The notes beneath the pieces are model-generated. The model was given only the letters and a program-made list of their open reading frames with translations. It searched no databases and was not told the origin of the DNA. A stretch of 64,000 nt of DNA from Porphyridium purpureum (Eukaryota > Rhodophyta > Bangiophyceae > Porphyridiales > Porphyridiaceae), in NCBI GenBank assembly GCA_008690995.1, contig VRMN01000004.1, forward strand, positions 1,736,001-1,800,000. The letters run 5' to 3'. A program made the translations under genes and the position numbers. This document shows, piece by piece, positions 19,547-29,013 of this stretch. Each line of letters opens with the position of its first letter. Positions within the stretch are counted from its first letter, which is position 1.

Positions 19547-22500
19547 TTAGGGAACCTGACTGTGCGAGACAGGTACCATCGCCTCGCGCACAGTGCTGCG
19601 GTACGCGGCGGACAGTGCAATAATCTGCTCGCACACGATTGGCGTTGTGGCGGGATCCTGCGCCTTACGCTCCGCTTCACGAAGGCGATCGCGCAGCACA
19701 TTGAGCTTGCGGTACGGCCACGACTTGAAGCCGCACGAGAGGAACAACTTCTTCATGAGTCTAGTGGGAATGTCAAGCGCGGACGACAGGAACGAGCGTG
19801 AGTACATCACCAGGCCCAGCAAATCGACTTGGTCCATGAACTCGATGCACTTGCGCTTCTTGTCACCCACTGCCGCGAACCTAAGCTGCAGACGAGACAA
19901 CGTTTCTGCGCCAATGCGCCCGATCTGGGAATCGCTCAGGTAATCCGGGTGCTGCTGGCTTTCGGCTGTGCGCTGTGATGATGTGAAGGAATGCACGAGC
20001 AGCCAAGGGCTGAGCTCTCCCGAATGAGAGGGCAGACTCGTTCCCACGCTTGAGCCGTCGGCAAGCGCGCGTTGCGCTGGTCTACGACTGTCATGAATCG
20101 CCTCTTTTTCACGTGTGAGTGAGTGCACCACTGGCCCTTGCTCTGGCCCTGGCCTGCCCAATGTACTACGTCGTATGCGGAAGCTGCCGCATTCAAAGCC
20201 ATCATTGTCGTCATCGTCATTCCAGTCTGTTTCGTCGTCGAAATTACCCAAAGGAATCCCAATCCGGAAGAGACGTGCGATAGAGCCACTCATCTCGCTT
20301 TCGCAGCCATACTCATTATGGCTGTCAGCGAGCAGCCAGTCACCGGATGTGTCAGCACTCACTCCGGCCGTTCCGAGCTCCGGCAGCTCGTATGCTTCCT
20401 CGTCTGACAGCTCATTTTCGTCGCTCACTGCACGCCATTGCTGGCGACGCCGGCTGCGGAATGAGCTTTGCGAGCTAGCCTGCTGCGCAGCAAGCTTTTG
20501 TGACCATTTACCTGCGCGACGCGATTGCACTTGGCTCTCTTTTGGGTTGGCCACCGCCGGCAGCCCGCTTTTACGCCGCAAATTGAACGAGTAGTCGTCT
20601 TCCTCTTCAACATCATTTTCATCCACCGGTGGAAATGACAGGAGCAATTCATGGTGGTCGTGACTTTTCGATTCCAAGCTTTGCCCTTCTTGAACAGCGT
20701 CGTCTTTCGGCGACGGCTCGTCCACCGTTCGCCGCAGCGCTGGAAAGTGTCGTGGATTGGCAGGTAGCGCTTGCAACGAGTCACGTGCAGTTGCGTCGCA
20801 CGCCGGACAATGTTCCGGTGACAGTTTACCGACCGCGCTTTTGTTCTCGTCCGAGTCGGCTCTGCGACCGGATGGCGCGCAAACGTGCGTGTCGCTTTCT
20901 CGCGAGGCGCATGACTGCAATGATTCACGCTGTTGCGCATGAGACAAGTCCCGTCTCAGCTGCTGCTGGCGCTGTGGCTGCCGCTGCTGCGGCTTGTCTG
21001 AAGAGAGTCGCGAGGCTGTGTTCTGGATCAGAGGAGGCCCCTGTGCTACCCATGTCGGTGTCATTGTTGAAAAAGTCTGCACTTGTTGTGTCCTCGCTGA
21101 TGCCAGTGGTGCGGCACGTGCGCGTACAGGTGCCTTGGCTGATGACTGGTTCACAGCCAATTTAGGTGCGTGGGTGCTCTCAGCAGATATCGTCGCTGCC
21201 GTCGGTGTTGCTGTTCCCGTCTTTTGCCGAGCATCCGCACCAATGCTCTTTTTTGGCAGACCTGCCCTTTCAGCGCTCGTCCTTGTCTTCGCATGCTTAC
21301 CTGTTCCGGTTGCGGGCTTCTCGCGTGCAACAATTTGACTTGCACTTTCAGCGCCTGCCGCGGCCGCGGCCGCCACGGCAGCGACTGCTGAAGTACGCTG
21401 TTGCTGCTGAATTTGTACCACAGCCGTCTGAAGGTCGTTCACGTCGATAGATGCCAGCAGCACCGCTTCGCCAGCGTTCTTTTGGCGCTGTGGATGCAAG
21501 CTCGATGTGGAAAGGATGTCACCAAACGTAGCATACGACATGGCCAAGAACATGGGCACACTGCTCCAGTCGGCGGCTGAGCCCAGCAAGAAGATCTGAA
21601 CAGTACCTTGCAGCGCGTTTAGCGTGAGCCGCGCTTGAAATAAGTTGCAATTCGCGCTGTGTGCCTCGGTAAACACGACGCCATCGCTCGTCCATATGAT
21701 GATGCGCACGCTCGGGTCAATGCGAGTAGCTGGGTTCAGAAAGAGCGATACCATGGCACTTGTATTTTGATGCTGACTTGTGTTGCACCCCGAAGCTCCA
21801 GAAATACCATTGCCGCGACAATCCGCAACAAGAGCAAGTTGCTCGGCCTTTGGCGCAGGAGCCATACTTGGCCCGGGCGATGCAGCCGCTCCGGCTGAAT
21901 TCTCCGTAAAGTATGGTACGGAGTCGCCCGAGCTTGTTGCAGCACTCAAACTCAAGCCGGATGATGGCACGCTCTCGCCGCCACTGCCTCCTCCGTCGGG
22001 ACGCGCGGCCGACTCGGTACGGTTGAGTGGCTCGTAAGAGCCTCCACTTGCCATGTCCATGGCCGCTGATTTCAAAAAAGAGTCACTGAGCGCGTCCAGG
22101 GACGTACTCGAGTTGCGACTCGGCACGACGGCGTGCCTGGGGTCACGTGGGCCGCTCAACGGCTGCCTGGAGTTTCCAAAACCCATCCGGTCGTTAGCGT
22201 GCGATGCGTACAAGTTGTACTCGGTGTGGAAGATGGACAGAATGGAGCGTGCGCTGGCGATGGTGTCTGTCTTTGCGTCGGCACTCTCGTAAGCGGGGCC
22301 AGCGAGCGTGTCCGTGAGCCAGTCGACCAAGTTGAGCTGGTTGATCGCGCCTTGGCTCCGTCGCATTGGATTGTCTGCGTCACGCAAAAGCATCTTCTCG
22401 CGCTGCTGCGCAAGAAATACCGATTGCGTGGGCTCGTGCTGGCGGCGCGGCTGCGGGCTCGCGCCTTCACTGGACTCGCGCATACCATTTGGCGGCGACG

Positions 22501-22627
22501 CGTTGAGCATTCCGGTTTGCACCGGAGAGCGGCGAGTCCCGTCTGTCAGAACTTGTGCCAAGACATCACCTGAAGTCGCCTGTGCACACGTGTTGTTATG
22601 AACACATACATGAGGACCATTCACCAT
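19547..22627 (-). CDS. Large regulator with a C-terminal RWP-RK-like domain
   Basis: 1026 residues, mostly low-complexity (Ser, Gln, Ala, Asp-rich) and probably disordered. A short ordered block near residues 300-380 (RIIIWTSDGVVFTEAHSANCNLFQARLTLNAL...QIFLLGS) is unassigned. Near the end, LDIPTRLMKKLFLSCGFKSWPYRKLNVL fits the RWP-RK domain of plant and algal NIN-like, RKD and MID regulators: a helix ending in K-x-C/G-x-K followed by W-P-x-R-K (about residues 969-974). The leading Arg of the name-giving motif is Ser here. RWP-RK factors bind DNA and control nitrogen responses or gamete identity. The ATG at 22627 is the first usable one; an upstream TTG is ignored. Assignment rests on this single motif, so function is tentative. 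Confidence 0.62.
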   Translation of the reverse strand: MVNGPHVCVHNNTCAQATSGDVLAQVLTDGTRRSPVQTGMLNASPPNGMRESSEGASPQPRRQHEPTQSVFLAQQREKMLLRDADNPMRRSQGAINQLNLVDWLTDTLAGPAYESADAKTDTIASARSILSIFHTEYNLYASHANDRMGFGNSRQPLSGPRDPRHAVVPSRNSSTSLDALSDSFLKSAAMDMASGGSYEPLNRTESAARPDGGGSGGESVPSSGLSLSAATSSGDSVPYFTENSAGAAASPGPSMAPAPKAEQLALVADCRGNGISGASGCNTSQHQNTSAMVSLFLNPATRIDPSVRIIIWTSDGVVFTEAHSANCNLFQARLTLNALQGTVQIFLLGSAADWSSVPMFLAMSYATFGDILSTSSLHPQRQKNAGEAVLLASIDVNDLQTAVVQIQQQQRTSAVAAVAAAAAAGAESASQIVAREKPATGTGKHAKTRTSAERAGLPKKSIGADARQKTGTATPTAATISAESTHAPKLAVNQSSAKAPVRARAAPLASARTQQVQTFSTMTPTWVAQGPPLIQNTASRLSSDKPQQRQPQRQQQLRRDLSHAQQRESLQSCASRESDTHVCAPSGRRADSDENKSAVGKLSPEHCPACDATARDSLQALPANPRHFPALRRTVDEPSPKDDAVQEGQSLESKSHDHHELLLSFPPVDENDVEEEDDYSFNLRRKSGLPAVANPKESQVQSRRAGKWSQKLAAQQASSQSSFRSRRRQQWRAVSDENELSDEEAYELPELGTAGVSADTSGDWLLADSHNEYGCESEMSGSIARLFRIGIPLGNFDDETDWNDDDDNDGFECGSFRIRRSTLGRPGPEQGPVVHSLTREKEAIHDSRRPAQRALADGSSVGTSLPSHSGELSPWLLVHSFTSSQRTAESQQHPDYLSDSQIGRIGAETLSRLQLRFAAVGDKKRKCIEFMDQVDLLGLVMYSRSFLSSALDIPTRLMKKLFLSCGFKSWPYRKLNVLRDRLREAERKAQDPATTPIVCEQIIALSAAYRSTVREAMVPVSHSQVP

Positions 22628-23294
22628 GTCGTGCGCCTTTGCTGCGAGCGCCAGATTGACCGGGAGCAACCAATCCCTTTCTCACAGACGCGTTGGCTGG
22701 CCCTTCTTGTTTGTTGCGGTTTGCTATGCGAGCTCGGATGCCGTTTCGCGCACGACACACAGCGCTGCGCCGACCGCCGTCGTGCCGCTCAATCCGCACG
22801 TTCCGACTGCAACCAGAGCGTGCGTTCGCGGTCTATCGGTCCCACCGGTTCATCCGTTTCACCCACGCGCATTCAATCTCGAGCGCTTACTTGCCGCACC
22901 TTCCACTCGTCCCACACACCGAGCACGTCTTGCTCTACTTCACCACCCACGCGTGCACTGACCGGCCTGCTTCACCACCACGAGCTAAATTCACGAGCGC
23001 GCGCGCGCGCGTGTATGTGTGAGTGAAAGCCTTGTTATCCGCGCGCGTGTGAGCACGCCGCGAGCAGCTACTCAGCAAGTGGAGTAGCTTGACCACCACA
23101 CCACGCACACACACACAAAGGCCAACCGTGTTGCTCTCCTGTGCGTGTGCGGCTCGCACCGCAACAAACTTTTTTTCTCGCCGCAACGCGGCTCTGGCGT
23201 TTGCATATGTAAACGGCGTTGTTTTGATAGAAGACAACTGTACCGCCGTGCGGGGGGCTTTGACAAGTGTCGGGACCGTGCTTGCGCGTGAGGG
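22628..23294. other. Divergent promoter region, RWP-RK-like gene and methyltransferase
   Basis: No gene is seen. ACTGTAC at 23237-23243 lies 52 bp before the methyltransferase ATG. There are short CA/CG alternating runs (about 23000-23110), typical of this GC-rich DNA. Confidence 0.5.
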
Positions 23295-24179
23295 ATGGAG
23301 CGCCGAGGCGGTGAGGAGGAGGACGCCGAGGTCGAGGGCGCAGAGGTATGCGTGCTGGGCGTGCGCGTGGCGGTGCGCACAGACGCGGCGCTGCTGGAGT
23401 GCGGCAAGGTCTGGGATGCAAACTGGGCGCTTGCCGAGGTGCTGGAGCAGCGCGTGCTGCGCGCGGCCGCCGTGCGGCAGCGGTGTGTGCTGGAGCTGGG
23501 CGCGGGGACGGGTGTGATGAGCATTGCGTTGGCTGAGCGTGGGTGTCTGGTGCTGTGCACTGATCAGACGCACGTGCTGCCGCTGATCCGCGCCAACGTG
23601 GCGAGGAATGGATACTCACCTGACGCCGCGCAGCGCACGGTCGGTGATGAGCTCGCGGCGTCTTCGTCTGAGCCGCTGCTGTTCGTCAAACATGGCGCCG
23701 ACTCGGAGAACAAAAAAGTCGTGATAGGTGCACTCGACTGGAACGAGAGATCATACGGTGCGCTCGATGCTCTGCGGACGGCATTGCACGGCACAGCAAA
23801 CGCAATCCCGTTTGACGCGGTCGTTTGCGGTGAGACACTCTACTGGCCCGGGCTCAGCATTTTGGACCCAGACCCACTCGATGGCCTTCGCGAGCTGCTG
23901 CTTTTCTTGTTGTGCACAGGTCGCGCTCGCAGCGCAATACTATCCTTTGTGTCGCGCAATCCTTCGCGCGAGGCGCGCTTCTTCAACAGCCTCCATGAGC
24001 TCGGCTCTGACCGCCTGGCTGAAGTGCAGGTCAACTACGGGGATGCCGCACATGTGCATGTACTAGCACACCAACCTGCCGGTGCCAAGCTCCACGAGTC
24101 GGCTCTGATCCCACAAGACTGCGTCATTGTGGCCGAAGTCGGAATCGAGAGCTCCTCGGCAGGCGGCGCAAGCTCGTAA
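23295..24179 (+). CDS. METTL21/EEF-KMT-type lysine methyltransferase (Methyltransf_16 family)
   Basis: 294 residues. The order fits seven-beta-strand protein lysine methyltransferases of the METTL21 group: GKVWDANWALAEVLEQ (pre-motif, family-specific W), then motif I VLELGAGTGVMSIALAERG (about 65-83) that binds S-adenosylmethionine. The acidic loop CTDQ, NVARNGY, the post-II region FDAVVCGETLYWP and a final VHVLAHQP strand follow. The usual D/E-x-x-Y catalytic-type motif appears as GETLYW. Members methylate chaperones and elongation factors; which substrate is served here cannot be told. The ATG at 23295 is a true ATG with an Arg/Glu-rich N-terminus and no targeting signal, so it is likely cytosolic. 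Its 3' end converges on uL4 with 126 bp between stops. Confidence 0.82.
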   Translation: MERRGGEEEDAEVEGAEVCVLGVRVAVRTDAALLECGKVWDANWALAEVLEQRVLRAAAVRQRCVLELGAGTGVMSIALAERGCLVLCTDQTHVLPLIRANVARNGYSPDAAQRTVGDELAASSSEPLLFVKHGADSENKKVVIGALDWNERSYGALDALRTALHGTANAIPFDAVVCGETLYWPGLSILDPDPLDGLRELLLFLLCTGRARSAILSFVSRNPSREARFFNSLHELGSDRLAEVQVNYGDAAHVHVLAHQPAGAKLHESALIPQDCVIVAEVGIESSSAGGASS

Positions 24180-24305
24180 CGCTTCCACGGCGCTGGCTTC
24201 CGCGTCGGGCGTGAGGTCGCGAAGTGTTTTGGGTATGGTCCATGACCGCATTCGCATCGGCATAACGGTATCAAGTGCAGCTTGCCTAGAAAACCACACG
24301 CTAGT

Positions 24306-25388
24306 TTACTCCACGAGTGACTCAAAGAACTTTCGTGCCGCTTCCGCGTCAATCTGCTTCTTCGGGTACGTTGGCTGCTTTCTAACTGTCTTGCTGGCTG
24401 GGTTAAGCTCCAGCATGGCGCGCTTGTTCTTGAGCGGGTTCTTCTTCCTGGGCAACGGCTTGGAGGGTGGCTTGGCCGGGCGCACCGCGCTTTGCACTTC
24501 GTCCGAGTTGATGATGCGGGCGACATCGGCATTGGTCATCACAGCCTTTGGCAGCTTGTAGCCCTTCTTCAGCTCGGCGGCCTGCGTGGCCGATCCGTAC
24601 AGAGCGTCGAGCTTGGCAAACGCGTCCTCAGTCCACACGCAGAAGCGGCCTACGTGACCGCCGGGTGCCATTTGCAGAAGGTTCAGATGGTTTACGCTAC
24701 AGAGCTCCACGCCAGGGATGTTGCGGAACGCCTTGACGATCCCGTCGTCCTTCTCGTAAATCACCAGCGGCCCGCGGCGTGGCGTGAAGCGACTGCGTCG
24801 CAGCTTGCCCTGTCCTGCGCGCATCTGCTTGCGAGACTTGTTCACCTTTTCCACGTCGTCGCCCGCGCCCACTGTTTGGAGGCACGCCAAGGCCTTGGCG
24901 GTCTTCTTGATCGCGTTAATTTCGGTTGAGACCACGAGCGGCACCTCTGGCACGTTGTCCACGCGGTGGCCGCGTGCCATCACAAGCGCGGGCAGCGCCG
25001 AGGCCGCAATCGCAGAGACCAGCGCGTATCGTCGCTGGTTGACCGCCACCTTGACGTGCCACTTGCGCCAGACGCGGGTGGGTGCAAACATGCGGCCGCC
25101 GCGGCACATGTTTCCGAACGCACCCTGCCCCGACCGGTGCGTACCGCCGCCGGGAACGCGGGGAATACGCGACACCGCGCGTCCCGTGCCCCACGACTCG
25201 GCAGAGCTCTGCATGCCCGCGAGCCTCGCGACCGCGTACGGCTGCCTCCTGTTCTTCGCGATGGCGGTGTGCACCTTGTTCACCACATCCGGGCGGATCG
25301 GCGCCAGAAACACGTCCGGCAGGGACAACGTCCCGCTCGCCTCGCCGGTCTCTGCCGACACCACATTCACCGCAGGTCGCGACGCCAT
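24306..25388 (-). CDS. RPL4: 60S ribosomal protein uL4
   Basis: 360 residues, in the normal eukaryotic range. It starts [48 protein letters not shown] and the long basic extension [47 protein letters not shown] that lines the exit tunnel follow. [17 protein letters not shown] and a Lys-rich C-terminal tail end it. The ATG at 25388 is chosen; the frame continues 24 bp further to a GTG but the canonical start is here. A perfect CT run (25441-25470 on the plus strand, GA on the sense strand) lies 53-82 bp upstream, and GTACAGT lies at 25646-25652. Confidence 0.97.
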   Translation of the reverse strand: MASRPAVNVVSAETGEASGTLSLPDVFLAPIRPDVVNKVHTAIAKNRRQPYAVARLAGMQSSAESWGTGRAVSRIPRVPGGGTHRSGQGAFGNMCRGGRMFAPTRVWRKWHVKVAVNQRRYALVSAIAASALPALVMARGHRVDNVPEVPLVVSTEINAIKKTAKALACLQTVGAGDDVEKVNKSRKQMRAGQGKLRRSRFTPRRGPLVIYEKDDGIVKAFRNIPGVELCSVNHLNLLQMAPGGHVGRFCVWTEDAFAKLDALYGSATQAAELKKGYKLPKAVMTNADVARIINSDEVQSAVRPAKPPSKPLPRKKNPLKNKRAMLELNPASKTVRKQPTYPKKQIDAEAARKFFESLVE

Positions 25389-26414
25389 CACACCCTTCCT
25401 CCCCCTTGACACACCTTCCTCTCTCTACACCTTCAACCTTCTCTCTCCCTCTCTCTCTCTCTCTCTCTCCCTTATCACCCGCACCGCGCGCGCCCTTGTC
25501 GCTTCTCCAACTCGCCCTGTCTAATAAAATAGCGCAGTTTACTAGTAAACGCCCCGTCCCCACCCGCGCGTGGTGCGTGCGCGGCGCGCGCCGCAATGCG
25601 GCATGACATTGTCATCATCAAACCTCCACCCTATAATCACGAGAAGTACAGTAATATCGAGGGTTTGCGATGCGGTTAGAATGAGGGTTTGTGGGGAGGA
25701 GAACGGAGGCGGTTTTTCTGGTTGAGGTGGTTGTGGAGATGTTTGTGAGTTGGGAGAGAGAGAGAGGGTGGTGGTTGTCTTGACGCGCTGGTGATGGCTT
25801 GAATGTGGGTGGATAGAGCGCTGTGAGCGTGTCTGTCGCGCGCAGGTGCGCTTGGACAAGGACGCGGTGGTGCGGGTTGGTTGGGCGCTGAGTGAGGAAG
25901 TGGTCGGTATGGAGTGTGGTGTGTGGTGGTGTGTGCGCGCTTGTACCGACGGCTAGTGTGGTGCCATGCGTTGCGGTGATGCGTCTGGCGCGTCGATGTG
26001 GTGTTGTTTGGTTCCGGGTGCATTGGTGATGGGCGGTTAGGCGCGCGGGGACAGAATGGTCTGGCGTGATTGGTCGTTGGTTCTCTGGCACAATGGCAGA
26101 CCGCATGCGTGGGTGTCTGGAATCCGAGCCGTCATCTTCTGGTCGTATTGGTGAACCACAACTCTGCGGTGAGGGTCGCCGCGGCGCAGCATTAATAGTC
26201 GCAGGAAACGAAGGTCGGCCGTGCAATGCACCAGACATGGCAGCCGCACAGGATGCTTGAGATGGCGGCCCGGATCTCAGCACTTCCAGCACCAGGCACG
26301 GGCCGGAAGGGACAAAATGGAACAAGAAACCCTAATTCACTGAGTCTGGCGGTTGACGGGAAGAGCTGCCGGGGCGACGCGGCGACTGGGCGACGGGGCG
26401 ACGGGGCACAGACG
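25389..26414. other. Divergent promoter region, uL4 and BolA
   Basis: No gene is supported. It contains the CT microsatellite 25441-25470, GTACAGT at 25646-25652, two GAGGGTTTG copies near 25658-25690, a GA run near 25757-25768, and AAACCCTAA at 26327-26335, 80 bp before the BolA ATG. Open frames on either strand are GC artefacts. Confidence 0.55.
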
Positions 26415-26783
26415 ATGAACGTGCGGGTGCTCGCGCGGACCATGATGAGCGGCGCGGTCGGCAAGGAGCCTGGACCTGTCGCGCGGCAGATTCTCGACAA
26501 GCTCGCGGCTGGGCTGGCGCCCGTGAGTCGCATGAGTCTGGAGGACGAGAGTCACAAGCACCGCGGCCACGTTGGCGCCCCGGCGGGATCCTCTGAAACG
26601 CACTTTAGGCTTCTCGTTGTCTCGCCGCGGTTCCAAGGCATGAAATTGATTGCGCGGCATCGCACGGTATACAGTTTGCTGGCGGACGAGATGGCCTCGC
26701 GCGTGCACGCACTGCAGATTCACGCCCTGACGCCAGAAGAGGACGCCATGGGTACGGCTCGCCAGCAGGATTCGGCAGAGTAA
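26415..26783 (+). CDS. BolA-family protein
   Basis: 122 residues from the ATG at 26415. After about 20 residues comes GPVARQILDKLAAGLAPVSRMSLEDESHKHRGH, then SETHFRLLVVSPRFQGMKLIARHRTVYSLLADEM...VHALQIHALTPEE. This is the whole BolA fold, with the conserved L-x-DES-x-KH loop and the final helix-strand L-x-I-x-A-L-TP. BolA proteins pair with monothiol glutaredoxins to handle iron-sulfur clusters in cytosol, mitochondria or plastids. The MNVRVLARTMM start could be a short mitochondrial presequence. The frame extends to an ATG at 26226, but the added part is tandem GACGGGGC-type sequence and includes the AAACCCTAA promoter-like motif, so the shorter start is preferred. Confidence 0.85.
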   Translation: MNVRVLARTMMSGAVGKEPGPVARQILDKLAAGLAPVSRMSLEDESHKHRGHVGAPAGSSETHFRLLVVSPRFQGMKLIARHRTVYSLLADEMASRVHALQIHALTPEEDAMGTARQQDSAE

Positions 26784-27035
26784 GTGCCTGCATTGCTGGC
26801 GCTGAACGGATCATTCGCCGCGTGCAGCTTTACTTTTGGTCTGCCAGGGAAGTTTGGTCTATGGTTGAGCTTGAGATTGCGCGACTCGCAGAAGACTCGC
26901 GCGATGCGCAGAGGCGCGGGCGCGCGCACGTAGGGCTGTGTTAAGTTGACGCGTCCGAACAGCCAATGATTCAGTAACCGAATGGTCCGCCAGGGAGCAC
27001 GTCAAAAGTAGCATCTTCCATACCGCGACGCTCGT

Positions 27036-28556
27036 CTACTTGGCTTGGGTCTCGCGCCGTCCCGCGGCACCCCTCCGCGGCTTTCGTGCTCGAAGATCCA
27101 GAGCGCCTGTGCCTGTGCCTGCCGGTGCCCTATCCGCAGCCTTTGGGCCTTGGATCCCTCGCCGCCGCTTTGCGGTCGGGCGGCTCGCAAGATTCTCGAG
27201 CGCGTCGTCAACTTCTAAAAGTGCCACATGCTCAACCGCGCGGCTTTCGCCTGCTCGCTCCTTTTCTAGCGCGGCCGCCTGTGCGCTCTGCATGTCCATC
27301 TGCGCCACGCCAGGTAGCACTTCGTCTTGTTCGTCGTCTGAGGCACGGAGACTCGGTTCGCTAGCAAGGTCATCGTGCTCTTCTCCAAGCATGGCCTCGG
27401 TTGCCTCGGAGCCCAGCAAATGCAAGAACCCCGGTCGCACTTTCCCAAACGCAGCCATTTCGCCGGCGCTTGCCACTGCCAAGAGCGGGCTGTCGATGGC
27501 CGCGACCAGGCGGTCCACAAGCTCTTCCTTGCGACCATGCAGCGGCATACCGAGAGCACGCAGCCGGTCCTTGAGTCCAGTCACGGTCATGACTTGGAGT
27601 GTTTCGCGCAGGGCGGGCCCCTCTGGCGCACAGTGGCTCTTGAAAAGTGTCGTAGGGTCGGCAATGACAGCGTTCAGCTTTTGCGAAGCACCATGCAAGG
27701 GCTGGCAGACCTCGCATGCGTACGCAGTTCGTGTGGCAATGTCCCACGTACGGATCGCTCCGCGGCAGCGACCGCACGTACTGTGGTTGTAAATATACCG
27801 CCTGGTCCACGGCGCACCAAGCCGCTGAGCTTCGGCTGGGTCGACGGTTAGGATGCTACCGCTCATGAATCCACGTTGGAGCAGCAACACGGAGTGCGCC
27901 CAAACACGGTCAAACTCATCTCGACTCAGCTCTCGCCCGGGCCGGTCTGGATGGACGCCTGCCTTGAATAGGATCTCTGCTCGGTAGATGTTGCCGATGC
28001 CGGCAACGACAGACTGGTCCATGAGCAACAGGCCAATGCTTTTCTTGGACTCGCTTACCTTGCGCCACACCGTATCGACATCTGCGTCTTCGCGAAGCGG
28101 GTCGGGCCCCAGCTTGCGAACTTTCGACCAGTAGTACTCGAGCGGGCCGTGGTTGAGCGTCATGGCGGAGACGTGCGCAACCAGATTATTCTCGTGCACT
28201 AGTCGCAAACGCGTCGTGGGCGTAGGCGCAGCGCCGGGTGGCTTCATGGTCTTAAACTGGCCAGACATACCAAAGTGCACATGCACGACTGTGCAGTTGT
28301 CAGCGATACCCGCGCTGGCCTCACTTGCACCGGCAACCGGTACGGGCGCGCACGGCAGGCGCTGCACAGGTCCTGCGCCGCCGAAAAAGTAGAAAAGGTT
28401 CTTACCGTGCGCTTCGATCTGGTGCAATGTCTGGCCATGGATCAACTTGGCGCCTTCGGTGAAACGCCCATTGGGCGACGAGGCGTCAAACTTGAGCCCC
28501 AGCAGCGTCCGCCGATGCCGCGCCGCCAGGCGCTGCGTCTGATGCCCCTCCACCAT
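27036..28556 (-). CDS. Fpg/Nei-family DNA glycosylase with C-terminal SAP domain
   Basis: 506 residues. Fpg/Nei enzymes excise oxidised bases using their own N-terminal amine. Here the start is M-V-E-G-H: Val2 replaces the usual Pro2, as in NEIL3-like enzymes, and Glu3 is kept. With this start the hairpin lysine falls at residue 52 (AHGKN), the usual place (52/53), which supports the ATG at 28556 over the in-frame ATG at 28727. The H2TH segment is SVVAGIGNIYRAEILFKAGVHP. The zinc finger is C261GRC...C281EVC284. After it, VMTVTGLKDRLRALGMPLHGRKEELVDRLV (about 323-352) is a SAP DNA-binding motif, an unusual addition. The rest of the tail is acidic then strongly basic (KRRR, RKPRRG), which suggests nuclear localisation. 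The longer start would add a 57-residue Arg-rich leader needing removal. Confidence 0.86.
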   Translation of the reverse strand: MVEGHQTQRLAARHRRTLLGLKFDASSPNGRFTEGAKLIHGQTLHQIEAHGKNLFYFFGGAGPVQRLPCAPVPVAGASEASAGIADNCTVVHVHFGMSGQFKTMKPPGAAPTPTTRLRLVHENNLVAHVSAMTLNHGPLEYYWSKVRKLGPDPLREDADVDTVWRKVSESKKSIGLLLMDQSVVAGIGNIYRAEILFKAGVHPDRPGRELSRDEFDRVWAHSVLLLQRGFMSGSILTVDPAEAQRLGAPWTRRYIYNHSTCGRCRGAIRTWDIATRTAYACEVCQPLHGASQKLNAVIADPTTLFKSHCAPEGPALRETLQVMTVTGLKDRLRALGMPLHGRKEELVDRLVAAIDSPLLAVASAGEMAAFGKVRPGFLHLLGSEATEAMLGEEHDDLASEPSLRASDDEQDEVLPGVAQMDMQSAQAAALEKERAGESRAVEHVALLEVDDALENLASRPTAKRRRGIQGPKAADRAPAGTGTGALDLRARKPRRGAAGRRETQAK

Positions 28557-29013
28557 ACTGATGCGAAAGCCACGGTTACAGTGCGCACCGCTCGTGGCTG
28601 ACGGTGCCCTGCGACGCGCGTCACACGTGAATAGCGATGGAGGGACCGGTGCGAGTACCCAGCACAGGCGCCGCGTGGACCCTGATTCAGACTCAGCGCC
28701 GAGGACGGATCCGGTCGGCGCACGCATTTACGATTCCGAAAGCACGGAGCCGAGTCGAAAGATTCCCCTTACTGCGTCAACCGTTGCGGGCCACAAGCTG
28801 ACGTGCTGAGTGCGTCCGCAAAATTTCGCTTAATTCAATTGCTGGAGGGAGCGCGTTCCGTGAACAGTGCTCAATCATTTACTGAGGAGCTTGGGATAAC
28901 ACTAATCGGTTTACCGTAACGGAACAACTTGACGAGCGTACCTAGCGTGCTAGACGCGGACGGCAGCGGCATCGGCAAGTCTCCACCCTACATCCGCAAG
29001 AGTGCTTCGCTAA
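28557..29013. other. Short intergenic region between Nei-SAP and heme oxygenase genes
   Basis: No separate gene is seen. It should hold the Nei promoter and the heme oxygenase 3' end, since both genes are on the minus strand. Confidence 0.5.

Noticed and set aside
22935-23619. Long minus-strand frames (up to 212 codons)
   Set aside because: GC-rich promoter and antisense shadow of the methyltransferase gene.
26226-26414. Longer N-terminus for BolA from the ATG at 26226
   Set aside because: The added part is GACGGGGC-type tandem sequence and contains an AAACCCTAA promoter-like motif; family homology starts later.
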